A stretch of DNA of 64,000 nucleotides from Dokdonella_A sp963775445 (GTDB lineage Bacteria; Pseudomonadota; Gammaproteobacteria; Xanthomonadales; Rhodanobacteraceae): positions 1 to 64,000 of the forward strand of contig CAVZIT010000004.1 of NCBI GenBank assembly GCA_963775445.1, read 5' to 3'. Position numbers and translations under genes: made by a program. Shown piece after piece: positions 6,635 through 14,887 of the stretch. Positions within the stretch are counted from its first letter, which is position 1. The number at the start of each line of letters is the position of its first letter. The notes below the pieces were generated by a model that was not told the origin of the DNA, searched no databases, and saw only the letters and a list, made by a program, of their open reading frames with translations.

Positions 6635-8719
6635 TTACGGCTCGAGCTTGGCGAAGGGTCCGGCGAGCGCGTCCTGATATGCATGCCAGTGCCCGGGCGC
6701 AAAGCGCGTCGGCAGCCCGCCGAGTGCATGGGCGCTGCGCGCGAATTCGTCCTCGGGCTGTAGCGGCGCGATGCCGAGGAAGCGCGCGAGATCGGCGCCG
6801 GCGAGAATCGGTTCGGCGATCAGCTTGTCCGCATCGACGCGCAGGCGCCGGGGTTCGTCAAGCTCCGCGCCATGCGCGAGATGGCGTTGCGCCCGCAGCA
6901 GCCAATCGGCGGCCGCATCCACGTCGGCACAGGCACCGTCGGATACCCAGCCGAACGCGAGCCAGTTGAGGAGCGCCGCGCGCAGATCGCATTCGACGAT
7001 CACGAGCCGCGTGCCGGGCATCGCGCGGCGGACCAGCGCAAGCAGATGCGCATCCCAGCGCACCAGCCAGTCCACCACGATGCGGTCGTCGGCCTGCGCC
7101 GAAGCCTCGCCGAGCGCCGCGACGTAGCGCTCGCGCAGGGCAACCCGCGCCGCCTCGTCCAGCTCGCCGCTGTAATACGCGAAACGCGGTCGGTTGAAGT
7201 CATCGTCGCGCAGCGCACGGCCTGCGCGATCGCGCAACACCCGAAGTTGCGGCTGGTCCGCGAGCAGCGCGGCGATGCGTTCGACACCACTGCCCGGCAC
7301 GCCGAGCAGAAGCACCGGTGCATCCGGCCACTTCTCGCCGGGGGATTCGGTCAGCGCAGCGTCCAGTTCCGGACGCGGATCGGCCAGCGGCGGCAAGCTG
7401 CTCGACAAGCCGCTCTGCGCTTCTTTCCAGCACGCCACGGCGGCCTCGGCCTCGCCGGCGCGGTCGTGCGCGAAGCCGAGATATTGCGCGCGCTGGCGTG
7501 CATGGACCTCGTTGAGTTCGAGACCGTCGAGCAGTCCGAGGGTCTGCCGGGCGGTCTCCGCATCGCCTTGGCGCAATTCGGCACGCGCACAGATCAGCGC
7601 CATCTCCGCATCGTCCGGCGAGATCAGAAGCGCGCGGCGCGCGTGATCCTCGGCCGCATCGAACTCGCCGAGCCGCTCACGCAACAACGCCAATCGCGAA
7701 GTCGCGATGGCGTCGGCGGCATTGTCGTCATGCAGCGCCTGCCATGCATCGGCCGCATCGCGCAGTCGCGCGCCGAGCATCAACAGATCGGCGCGATCGC
7801 TGCGCACGCCGAAGTCGTCAGGATTTTTTGCGAGGTAATCATCGTAGGCCGCGAGCGCTTCGTCGCCGCGATTGAGCCGCACCAGCGACCAACCGAGCAG
7901 GCGCACGGCCTTGGACTCGCGCGGTTCGTGCGCGAGCACCGCGCGGTAATGCGCGACCGCATCATCGAGGCGCCCGTCGGCGCGCGCGAGATCGCCCAAC
8001 CCCATGCGTCCGGCAGCTTCGAATCCTGCGGTCTGCGCCATCGCGCGGAAGTGCGGATCGGCTTCCGCCGAGCGGCCTGCGGCGATCTTGAGTTCGGCGA
8101 GACGGCGATGCGCCTCGGCTAGATCCGGCTGGAGCTGCAATGCGTTGGCATATGCGCGCTCGGCGAAGGCAGTGGTATTGCGCGCCGCGAACGCGCGTCC
8201 GAGATTCAGCTGGATCACCGCGTCGTTCGGCGCAAGGTCGGCCGCGCGCGCGAGATAGCGCATCGCCTCGTCGGTATCGCCACGATCGAGCGCGAAGGCC
8301 CCGAGCCCGGCCAGCGATTGGGGATCCTCGTCTGCTCGCAACGCGGTGCGGAAGTGGCGTTCGGCCGAGTCGCGCTCGCCGCGCATCGACGCGAGCTGCC
8401 CGAGACCCGCATGCGCCGCGGCCGTGTTCGGATCGAGTTCGAGTGCGCTCTCGTAATGCGCACGTGCGCCGTCAAGATCGCCGGACTGGAAGCGCAGTGC
8501 GGCGAGACTGACCAGGATCCCGGCGTGATCCGGCGCAAGCTCGCGCGCCCGTTCGACGAGCCGCTGCGCCTCGCCGGCATCGCCACGCTGGCGTCGCAGG
8601 AGACCCAGCAGATGCAGCGCGTCGACATCGTCTGGATGCTCATCCAGATGCGCGCGATAGCCACGCTCGGCCGAGTCGAGATCACCCTGGCGATGTTGTT
8701 CGATGGATTCCTTGAGCAT
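6635..8719 (-). CDS. TPR-repeat protein with degenerate sulfotransferase-like C-terminus
   Basis: A 694-residue protein. Residues about 1-470 form a long array of tetratricopeptide repeats (for example HPDDVDALHLLGLLRRQRGD and LDPNTAAAHAGLGQLASMRG), a scaffold for protein contacts. The last 200 residues have the layout of the TPR-sulfotransferase family: a P-loop position (LLLGVPGSGVERIAALLADQ), a second strand (GTRLVIVECDLRAALLNWLA) and an ADKLIAEPILAGADLARFLG segment. The PAPS-binding residues of active enzymes (RSGTT and RDPxDxxxS) are replaced, so catalysis is doubtful. The reading frame extends to 8800; I start at the methionine before the first TPR. It is a single gene, with no signal peptide. 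Confidence 0.75.
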   Translation of the reverse strand: MLKESIEQHRQGDLDSAERGYRAHLDEHPDDVDALHLLGLLRRQRGDAGEAQRLVERARELAPDHAGILVSLAALRFQSGDLDGARAHYESALELDPNTAAAHAGLGQLASMRGERDSAERHFRTALRADEDPQSLAGLGAFALDRGDTDEAMRYLARAADLAPNDAVIQLNLGRAFAARNTTAFAERAYANALQLQPDLAEAHRRLAELKIAAGRSAEADPHFRAMAQTAGFEAAGRMGLGDLARADGRLDDAVAHYRAVLAHEPRESKAVRLLGWSLVRLNRGDEALAAYDDYLAKNPDDFGVRSDRADLLMLGARLRDAADAWQALHDDNAADAIATSRLALLRERLGEFDAAEDHARRALLISPDDAEMALICARAELRQGDAETARQTLGLLDGLELNEVHARQRAQYLGFAHDRAGEAEAAVACWKEAQSGLSSSLPPLADPRPELDAALTESPGEKWPDAPVLLLGVPGSGVERIAALLADQPQLRVLRDRAGRALRDDDFNRPRFAYYSGELDEAARVALRERYVAALGEASAQADDRIVVDWLVRWDAHLLALVRRAMPGTRLVIVECDLRAALLNWLAFGWVSDGACADVDAAADWLLRAQRHLAHGAELDEPRRLRVDADKLIAEPILAGADLARFLGIAPLQPEDEFARSAHALGGLPTRFAPGHWHAYQDALAGPFAKLEP

Positions 8720-8828
8720 GCGGCAAACGTTCCGGCGAGAAAGCTCGTCATTATGCCAAACGCCGGGTATGGGCGGCTTCCGGCGAGATACACTCGCCAT
8801 GGACCCGATGGAATGCTCAAGCCCCTTC

Positions 8829-8862
8829 TCGCCGCGCCCGGACTAGAACCCGGGCGCGGCGA
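8829..8862. other. Strong GC-rich hairpin downstream of the secreted paralogue pair
   Basis: TCGCCGCGCCCGG (8829-8841) pairs perfectly with CCGGGCGCGGCGA (8850-8862) across an 8-base loop. It lies 127 bp past the stop of the 8989-9858 gene and could end that transcript, but neither strand has a T-run after it, so a classical intrinsic terminator is not shown. The rest of 8720-8988 holds nothing I recognise. Confidence 0.4.
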
Positions 8863-8988
8863 ACTACGCAGAAACATTCGGACGGCGACGATCGGAGCCT
8901 CCGATCCGATCTCCGGCCCGTTATGACGGCCGCAACTGCTTCGGGTTGCCACTCGATGCAAATGGGCCCGTCAATCCGCCAACTGAAT

Positions 8989-9858
8989 TCAGGGACAGGC
9001 AGGATACGCCGTGCAGGTGGGTGTTCCCCCGTTGACAGTGACGCAGGCAAGGACAGGGCGGCCACAGCTATTCTGTATGTTGAAGCCCCACGGATTGACG
9101 TAGTTCGCGAACCGCGTCGCGTCCTGCCCATCGCCACCGCCGAAATTGAAATGGTGGTTGTTCACGTCGTTCGGGCTCAACGGTATGGGGTTGTTGTTCC
9201 CATCCCTGGCGCCCGTGAATTGGGGTGCACTTCCTTTCTTCCAGACAAAAGTCACTTGATGGTTATTCGAAAATACGAACGTTATCGTCAATTGCGCTGT
9301 GTCGTCATCGGGAAAGACGATCCCGCCTGGTGCGGCGCGGACGACGGCGATGATCTCCTGGACCGCCTGATCGAAGGATGAAGGATAGGGCGACCCTTGC
9401 GGCTGTCCGGCGTGGAATATCCAGTCCGATATATCGTTAAGGTCCGCACCATTTGGTGCGATATCGTAAGCGCTCGAGTTGGACGGCAAGGGAAAATTGG
9501 GAGCATTGGCTGCGGGAAGCTGCACCGTTCGCAACAGCGTATAGCCATTGTCGTTCCACGCTTGCGCCGCCGCATCGAAGTAGTTTTGCTCTGCTGTCGT
9601 AATGCTCAACGGATCGGCAAAATAGGTGAAGCCGTGTCCATTGGGTTTCCGTGTGATCTGATACTTCCTTAAATTGCCGTTGACGAAGTCGTACACGTAG
9701 CGTGTACCGAGTTGCTCGGGCGCCGTGGCGGCTGTTCGGTACTGGGTTTCGGTGCAACCATTGCACCGGTATGCATTCGGGGTTGCACTAGCGAACGTGG
9801 GAATCGCCAGACAGCCGATTGCGGCGAGACAGACTAGATTATGAACAAGAGTCTTCAT
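8989..9858 (-). CDS. Secreted protein of unknown function, paralogue 1
   Basis: A 289-residue protein with a clear signal peptide (MKTLVHNLVCLAAIGCLAIP, cleavage after ASA). The mature start, TPNAYRCNGCTETQYRTAAT, carries a C-x-x-C pair. A well-conserved stretch follows (LGTRYVYDFVNGNLRKYQIT, FTYFADPLSITTAEQNYFDA), shared almost identically with the neighbouring gene. The second half diverges and ends in a cysteine-containing tail (CGRPVLACVTVNGGTPTCTA). I do not recognise a family. The preserved C-x-x-C and tail cysteines suggest disulphides in the periplasm or outside the cell. The start has a GGAG-type ribosome binding site. Confidence 0.75.
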   Translation of the reverse strand: MKTLVHNLVCLAAIGCLAIPTFASATPNAYRCNGCTETQYRTAATAPEQLGTRYVYDFVNGNLRKYQITRKPNGHGFTYFADPLSITTAEQNYFDAAAQAWNDNGYTLLRTVQLPAANAPNFPLPSNSSAYDIAPNGADLNDISDWIFHAGQPQGSPYPSSFDQAVQEIIAVVRAAPGGIVFPDDDTAQLTITFVFSNNHQVTFVWKKGSAPQFTGARDGNNNPIPLSPNDVNNHHFNFGGGDGQDATRFANYVNPWGFNIQNSCGRPVLACVTVNGGTPTCTAYPACP

Positions 9859-10051
9859 TAGCGTTCTCCATTCCGGCTTTCAGATTTCCCTATCCCTCGA
9901 CCCTACGCCCCCCGCCGATAGTCAACCCGTCATGGCACGGCTGAGCACGGCTGAGCACGGCTGGGCATCCGCTCGGCGACGAAATCCTCTTGCTGAAAGG
10001 CGAAATAGCAGCTCCGCAGCACGCGAGATAGCGCTGACGATCCCCGCTGGA

Positions 10052-10091
10052 GCCGACTGGCGAGCGGCAAATTGTCCGCTCGCCAGTCGGC
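10052..10091. other. Perfect 16-bp inverted repeat between the secreted paralogues
   Basis: GCCGACTGGCGAGCGG (10052-10067) and CCGCTCGCCAGTCGGC (10076-10091) pair without a mismatch around the loop CAAATTGT. It lies just past the stop of the 10124-10990 gene and may end its transcript, but no T-run follows. About 85 bp away (9938-9965) the 10-bp unit CTGAGCACGG is repeated in tandem. Confidence 0.5.
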
Positions 10092-10123
10092 ATGTTAGTA
10101 CCCGCATACCCCTTCAGTTCAAA

Positions 10124-10990
10124 TCATGGGCAAGCCAGGGTGCACACAGTTTGACCACCCGCACTTGCGCATCCGATAGAGGGGCCAAAATCACATGCAT
10201 GAATAACGTCAATGTTATACATGTTATGAAGGTAATCTATGAAATTGTTTAAATCGGGCTGTCCGTTGGGATTAAAATTATAGCCCCCGGGGACACTACC
10301 CGCCGTCATTGGCACAGTATTATTATGGCCATCCCTGGCGTCAGTCATCGTCGGTACGGATCCTTTTGTCCAATTGAAGGTAACTTTGTTTCCGTTCAAG
10401 AAGGTAAGCGTAATTGTCAGGCTAGCCAGATCGTTTGGGGGGAACGTGATATTGGCGTCGGGAATATCTTGAAGTTGGACGAGTTCCTGAGCGGCGGCGT
10501 CGAAATCATTCGGATACGGATTCGAGTTTCCAAGGCTTTCGAGCCAGTCGCTTATGTCGTTCCTCATATAGCTATAATAGGCAATATTATACGCAGTTGC
10601 GTTAGGTCCAACTGCCGAAGGAAACCCTGGTGTTACAGAACTAATCGGTACTGTTATATGCCTCGCGAGCGAGTAACCATTGTCGTTCCACGCCTGCGCC
10701 GCCGCATCGAAGTAGTTTTGCTCTGCTGTCGTAATGCTCAACGGATCGGCAAAATAGGTGAACCCGTGCCCATTTGGTTTCCGTGTGATCTGATACTTCC
10801 TTAAATTGCCATTAACGAAGTCGTACACGTAGCGTGTACCGAGTTGCTCGGGCGCCGTGGCGGCTGTTCGGTACTGGGTTTCGGTGCAACCATGGCAGCG
10901 GTATGCATTCGGGGTTGCATTTGCGAGCGGCGAAAATGCCAAGGACGCAATTGCAACGAGGTAGAGCAGATTGCAAGCGAGAATCTTCAT
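10124..10990 (-). CDS. Secreted protein of unknown function, paralogue 2
   Basis: A 288-residue paralogue of the 8989-9858 product in the same orientation. It has a signal peptide (MKILACNLLYLVAIASLAFS) and the same mature start with RCHGCTETQYRTAAT. Identity is nearly complete to about residue 105 and then falls, while the overall plan (an NDISDW motif, a VTFNWTKGSVP segment, a tail with CDFGPSIGC and C-x-L-A-C-P) is kept. The divergent half, near 10.2-10.7 kb, is clearly richer in A and T than the surroundings. The ribosome binding site GGAGGAAG is strong. The 5' flank is also duplicated. Function unknown; a duplicated, fast-diverging secreted pair suggests contact with a variable target. 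Confidence 0.75.
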   Translation of the reverse strand: MKILACNLLYLVAIASLAFSPLANATPNAYRCHGCTETQYRTAATAPEQLGTRYVYDFVNGNLRKYQITRKPNGHGFTYFADPLSITTAEQNYFDAAAQAWNDNGYSLARHITVPISSVTPGFPSAVGPNATAYNIAYYSYMRNDISDWLESLGNSNPYPNDFDAAAQELVQLQDIPDANITFPPNDLASLTITLTFLNGNKVTFNWTKGSVPTMTDARDGHNNTVPMTAGSVPGGYNFNPNGQPDLNNFIDYLHNMYNIDVIHACDFGPSIGCASAGGQTVCTLACP

Positions 10991-11026
10991 CGGCTTCCTC
11001 CATAGTTGGCTTTCCAGTTCTCCTGT

Positions 11027-11066
11027 TCTTGACCCTACACCTGCCCCCCCCCCGGATAGTCAAATC
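11027..11066 (-). promoter_or_regulatory. Possible promoter with 10-base G-tract
   Basis: On the minus strand TTGACT is followed by ATCC, ten G residues, CAGGTG and TAGGGT, with TTGACT overlapping the stop of yheT. Paralogue 1 has the matching TTGACTATC...TAGGGTC upstream with a 6-G tract and a shorter spacer (9906-9934). If TTGACT is a -35 box, tract length sets the spacing to the -10. The -10 match is poor, so the assignment is tentative. Confidence 0.3.
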
Positions 11067-12056
11067 ATGTCGGCGCGACTGAGTATGCGCTCGGCGACGA
11101 AATCCTCGCTCCAGCTGTGCAGCGCGTAGTTGCCGATGAAACCGCAATGGCCGCCGTGCACGGCGATTTCGAGTTCCACGCAGTGGCGGCAGTCGAAGAT
11201 CGGCGAAATCGGCGATCGGAATGATCGGATCATCCATCGCCGTGAGTATCGTCGCCGGAATCGCGAGCGTGACGAGACGATCGCCCGCGATCGAGTAGCC
11301 GTCGAGATAATTCTCGAGCGATCCGAAATCAGTGTGGCGCAGCACCAGCGAGCGGGTCAGTTCGCGCAGGTTGCCTGCGAGTTCGGCGCGCGTGAACAGC
11401 TCGCGATCCTGAAACGCAGCCTGCTTGCGCTCGAGCGAGCCGCGCCACTTGCGCATGAAGTAATGCTCATAGATCCACGGCGCCGTTTCGATCGCGACCA
11501 GACACGCGGCCGGGCTGATCACCGGGCTCACGGCGAGTGCATAGGCAAGCGGGATTTCCGCCGACGGCGCGCGCAGCGCGACGCGCAGTGCGAAATTCCC
11601 GCCCAGCGAGAAGCCCGCGATCGCCAATGGGCGCTGCGGATAGCGATCGGCAATCGCCTTGACTGCACCGACGACCTCGTCGATGCGGCAGGAATGGAAA
11701 ATGCCGCGATTCAAGTGATGCGTCGCACCGTGATCGCGAAAGTTGAGCCGGAACACATCGAAGCCTTCGTCCAGCAAACGCGCGCCCGTGTGCAGCACAT
11801 AACTCGAAAGCACGCTGCCTTCCCAGCCGTGCAGCAGGACGATCAGGCCACGCGATGCGCCCGGGCGCCGGTGACTGCTGTAGTAACCCTGCAGGCGCAC
11901 GTCTTCGCCGCAATCGAGAATGATTTCCTGCGCCGCCTCTTCGAGCAGCGCGCGCCGCCGCGAAAACAGCCAGCGACGCAGGCCGCTCGAGGCCAGCGCC
12001 GATTGCACGTGGGCATTGCCAAGGCCCGGCCACGGGCGAAAGTCGGCGGCCTTCAT
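11060..12056 (-). pseudogene. YheT-family alpha/beta hydrolase with a single-base frameshift
   Basis: The start MKAADFRPWPGLGNAHVQ and the nucleophile elbow IAGFSLGGNFALR (G-x-S-x-G) identify the YheT/ABHD family of serine hydrolases. The reading frame is normal to MDDPIIPIADFADLRLPP. There, around 11180-11190, one extra base shifts it. The expected end lies in the next frame: CVELEIAVHGGHCGFIGNY, then LHSWSEDFVAERILSRADMI and TGA at 11060-11062. The shift falls just before the catalytic His (HGGH), so as written the protein would lack it and run on with an unrelated tail into the next gene. The repaired length, about 331 residues, is normal. It is either a recent mutation or a sequencing error. 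It follows plsC by 13 bp and shares its operon. Confidence 0.8.
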
Positions 12057-12069
12057 GCAAGCCTTTTGT

Positions 12070-12870
12070 TCACGGAGTCGCGTAGCCGAGTGCCTCGGCG
12101 ATGCGCGCCCGGCTCGCCTCGGCCATGCGCTTGCGCGCGTCGGGCGTCGCCGCAACCGGCTCGAGGAAATGGATCTCGGCATCCATGGCCGGTTCGCCGA
12201 GCACACGCAGGAGGTTGGCGAAGAAACTTTCGCCGGGAGCAAACGGGACCGACAGCGACTGCCGCCCGTTGCTGCCGTAACGAAGCGCTACCGGCTGCAC
12301 CGGCACGCCGGCATCGAGAGCGCATTGGAAAATGCGCGCATGAAACACGCCGACGCCGGTGCCCGGACCACTGGTGCCTTCGGGAAACACCCCGACCGGC
12401 CAACCCGCTCGAAGGTGTTCGACCACGCGCTGCATCACCGCGGCCAGCGAATGCGTGTCGCCGCGTCGGTGATAGATGGTGCCCGCGCGCGAGGCGAGCC
12501 AGCCGACCAGCGGCCAGCCCGCGATCTCGCTCTTGGCGACGAAATGCAGCGCACGCTGGCTGTGCATGAGCTCGATATCGAGCCACGAGACGTGGTTGGC
12601 GACATACATGACGGTGCCCGCAAGCGGCGCGCCGAACGCGCGGATTCGAAATCCGAAGCGACGCAACAGCGCGCCCGACCACCAGCGGATCATGTATCGA
12701 TCGAGTGTCTCGGCACCGATATGTATGCGCTCAGCGAGCGGATTGAGCACCAGCAATGCCATCGGCGCCGCGATCAGGAAATGCACCAGCAGCAACGGCA
12801 CGCGCACGGCATAGCGCCACACGCGCCCGCCGTCTCGCTTTGGCCCGGACGTGGCGGTGGGGGATTTCAT
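12070..12870 (-). CDS. plsC: 1-acyl-sn-glycerol-3-phosphate acyltransferase (PlsC-type)
   Basis: A 266-residue membrane-associated acyltransferase that adds the second acyl chain to lysophosphatidic acid to make phosphatidic acid. The catalytic motif NHVSWLD (N-H-x-x-x-x-D) lies near residue 93 and the substrate motif FPEGTSGPG near 165. One or two hydrophobic segments near the N-terminus (LLLVHFLIAAPMALLVL) anchor it. The frame opens at 12906; I choose the methionine at 12870 because earlier residues look non-conserved. It is first in a two-gene unit with yheT. Such secondary PlsC homologues may act on other lysophospholipids, so substrate is inferred. Confidence 0.85.
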   Translation of the reverse strand: MKSPTATSGPKRDGGRVWRYAVRVPLLLVHFLIAAPMALLVLNPLAERIHIGAETLDRYMIRWWSGALLRRFGFRIRAFGAPLAGTVMYVANHVSWLDIELMHSQRALHFVAKSEIAGWPLVGWLASRAGTIYHRRGDTHSLAAVMQRVVEHLRAGWPVGVFPEGTSGPGTGVGVFHARIFQCALDAGVPVQPVALRYGSNGRQSLSVPFAPGESFFANLLRVLGEPAMDAEIHFLEPVAATPDARKRMAEASRARIAEALGYATP

Positions 12871-13181
12871 GGATGACAACATCTTACTGGAAGGTTCTCG
12901 AAGCAACGATTAGCTATTTGCCGCGGTTTGATGGCCCTATTGAACCGGCACAACTTATCGAACAATTCCCGTTCACCCTGAGCGTAGCGCCGAAGGCGCG
13001 AAGTCGAAGAGCCTGCTTCGACTTCGCTACGCTCAGCACGAACGGTTAATCGTTGTTTACTGCCGGCTCGATAAATGGTCCGCCATTTCAACGCAAACGA
13101 TGCGCATTGTCGCTGCATTGAATTCATTGCATCGATGCGCTCGCCGACCGGTCGAGTATGAGCGGACAATCCGCGCGACAT
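12871..13181. other. Intergenic region holding REP pair and flanking inverted repeat
   Basis: No coding potential is seen. The centre (12938-13074) is a REP pair inside outer inverted repeats, described separately. The remainder (13075-13181) is unremarkable and lies past the 3' end of srkA. Both flanking genes are on the minus strand, so this also holds the plsC promoter, which I cannot place. Confidence 0.6.
12938..13074. repeat. MITE/BIME-like element, copy B (paired REP)
   Basis: Outer arms TATTGAACCGGCA (left) and TGCCGGCTCGATA (right) match at 11 of 13 positions when inverted. Twenty bases inside the left arm lies CGTTCACCCTGAGCGTAGCG. A second REP copy in inverted orientation (CTTCGACTTCGCTACGCTCA) precedes the right arm. 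Architecture and left spacing equal copy A at 6520-6624. Confidence 0.6.
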
Positions 13182-14138
13182 TTAAACGTCCATCAACCGC
13201 GCTGCGGCCTCAGCCAGATCGTTGCAATGCTGCTCCCACCAGCGCGCTTCGCCGACGTGCGCGAACGCGCGCGGAAACGCCGGGTCGTTCCAGCGCGCGG
13301 CGACCCAGCCGGCCCATGACACCTGGCGCATGATGCGCAGCGGCTCGATCAGTGCGAGTTCGCGCGCGTCGAAGTCGCGAAACTCCGCATAGCCTTCGAG
13401 CAGCGCATCGAGTGCCCGCGGCGTCGGCGCTAGCATCCACAGATCCTGCACCGCAGGGCCCGTGCGCGCATCGTCGAAATCGACGAAATGCGGTCCTGCA
13501 TCGGTCCACAGCACGTTGCCGGCATGGCAATCACCGTGCAACCGGATGCGCGTGACCGCGCCGACGGTGGCAAGCCGTTCATCCAACACGTCGGCGAGTT
13601 GTGCGTTGAGCGCGCGATAACGGTCGGCGAGCGCGTCGGGCAGCAGGCCGGAGGCGAGCACCGCGCGCGCCGGTTCCACCACATAACCATCGACATCGAT
13701 GCCGGGCCGATGGACAAAGTGTCCGCGCGAGGCGACGCCGTGGATGCGCGCAATCAGCCGCCCCATCCACGCGAGATGGTCGGCCGATTCAAGTTCCGGC
13801 GCGCGTCCGCCGCGGCGCGGATAGAGCGCGTAGCGAAACCCCGCATGTTCGAGCAGGCTGACATCGTCGATGACGAGGGGCGCCACCACCGGCAGCTCGG
13901 CCTGTTCAAGCTCCTCGGCGAATGCATGTTCCTCGTCGATCGCCTCGTCGCTCCAGCGGCCGGGGCGATAGAACTTGACCACCAGCGGCTGGCCCTTTTC
14001 GATCCCGACCTGATACACGCGGTTTTCATAGCTACCGAGCGCGAGCAGCCGTCCGTCCGGCTCGAACCCTGCCGCAGCAACGGCATCGAGCACCACGTCC
14101 GGGCCGAGCGCCGCATACGGCGCGGCGACGGCATTCAT
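13182..14138 (-). CDS. srkA: Stress response serine/threonine kinase SrkA (YihE-like)
   Basis: A 318-residue aminoglycoside-phosphotransferase-fold kinase of the SrkA/YihE family, which in E. coli protects stressed cells by phosphorylating proteins. The ATP-site beginning is GSYENRVYQVG with the catalytic Lys in LVVKFYRPGRW; the catalytic loop is IRLHGDCHAGNVLW (H-G-D-x-x-x-x-N) and the metal site FVDFDDAR. The start ATG overlaps the stop of the thioesterase gene by 4 bp (ATGA), so the two are translationally coupled; a long in-frame extension upstream is a shadow of that gene. Length is usual for the family. Confidence 0.9.
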   Translation of the reverse strand: MNAVAAPYAALGPDVVLDAVAAAGFEPDGRLLALGSYENRVYQVGIEKGQPLVVKFYRPGRWSDEAIDEEHAFAEELEQAELPVVAPLVIDDVSLLEHAGFRYALYPRRGGRAPELESADHLAWMGRLIARIHGVASRGHFVHRPGIDVDGYVVEPARAVLASGLLPDALADRYRALNAQLADVLDERLATVGAVTRIRLHGDCHAGNVLWTDAGPHFVDFDDARTGPAVQDLWMLAPTPRALDALLEGYAEFRDFDARELALIEPLRIMRQVSWAGWVAARWNDPAFPRAFAHVGEARWWEQHCNDLAEAAARLMDV

Positions 14139-14575
14139 GCGCGCTTCGGCGCTTGCCTCGGCACGACGGCAAGCGTGAGGCGCGAGATGCAAACCAGCTG
14201 ACCTTTTTCGCTTTCGATACGGATTTCCCAGACCTGCGTGCCGCGACCGAGGTGCAAGGGACGCGCCGTGCCGACGACTATGCCCTCGCTGACCGCGCGC
14301 ACGTGGTTGGCGTTTATATCGAGGCCCACCGCGACGCTCTGCTCCTGATCGAGACACATGTTTCCGGCGAGGCTGCCGAGCGATTCGGCCAGCGCAACCG
14401 AGGCGCCGCCGTGCAACAGTCCGAATGGCTGGTGCGTACGCGCATCGACCGGCATCGTGCCGCGAACGAAATCGTCGCCGATTTCGGTGACGCGCATGGC
14501 GAGTTGCTCGCACAGTGTGTTTTTCATGGAGGCATTGATGCGATCGATATCGAGGGATTGCTTCCAGATACGCAC
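14135..14575 (-). CDS. Hotdog-fold acyl-CoA thioesterase (PaaI/YdiI-type)
   Basis: A 146-residue single hotdog domain. The signature FGLLHGGASVALAESLGSLA contains the H-G-G and the catalytic acidic residue (AES) of the YdiI/MenI/PaaI group; GLDINANHVRAVSEG is the conserved second half. Members hydrolyse acyl- or aryl-CoA thioesters, for example 1,4-dihydroxy-2-naphthoyl-CoA in menaquinone synthesis, but the substrate here is not evident. It is first in an overlapping pair with srkA. A later methionine (MKNTLCEQ) is an alternative start. Confidence 0.88.
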   Translation of the reverse strand: MRIWKQSLDIDRINASMKNTLCEQLAMRVTEIGDDFVRGTMPVDARTHQPFGLLHGGASVALAESLGSLAGNMCLDQEQSVAVGLDINANHVRAVSEGIVVGTARPLHLGRGTQVWEIRIESEKGQLVCISRLTLAVVPRQAPKRA

Positions 14576-14887
14576 CGTCCGTTCCTGCGTTGGAGATCAA
14601 GTTGCCATTATCAGACATACGCGACAATCGAGCTGGCTTTTTGGCCAAGTCCTTCAGCCGTTCGTGTTGAGCGTAGCGGAGCGAAGCTCCGCGAAGTCGA
14701 AACACCACACGAATGCCAATTCGTCCCCTTCGACTTCGTGCCTTCGGCACTACGCTCAGGGCGAACGGAGGTCGAGATAGGGTCCATGCGCTTTAGCGGT
14801 GACGCGAGCGCCAGCATGCCGCGCGTAAAGACCCATGCGAGCCGACATCGGCGACAATCGCGATTCGCCCGATCGATCCGGATTCGC
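14576..14887. other. Divergent intergenic region with REP pair
   Basis: This lies between the divergent thioesterase and reductase genes, so it must hold both promoters. Most of it is a REP pair in inverted orientation (14625-14768). I see no coding sequence; the short frame running into the reductase start shows no homology. Confidence 0.6.
14625..14768. repeat. REP pair, copy C, with a partial outer arm
   Basis: The left arm CAATCGAGCTGGC (14625-14637) is followed after 21 bases by CGTTCGTGTTGAGCGTAGCG; the inverted partner CCCTTCGACTTCG...CTACGCTCAGGGCGAACGG ends at 14768. No matching right outer arm is seen, so this looks like a decayed copy of the elements at 6520 and 12938. Confidence 0.5.

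Noticed and set aside
10052..10091. Intrinsic terminator
   Set aside because: The 16-bp stem is perfect, but neither side has a T-run, so I list it only as an inverted repeat.
10812..12242. Single 476-residue protein covering yheT and the start of the next secreted gene
   Set aside because: It arises only from the frameshift: its last 90 or so residues are out-of-frame yheT and secreted-gene sequence, and its first 62 are a shadow of plsC.
11130..12569. 479-codon plus-strand frame over yheT and plsC
   Set aside because: Antisense to both, no recognisable domain, and ends inside plsC; a shadow frame.
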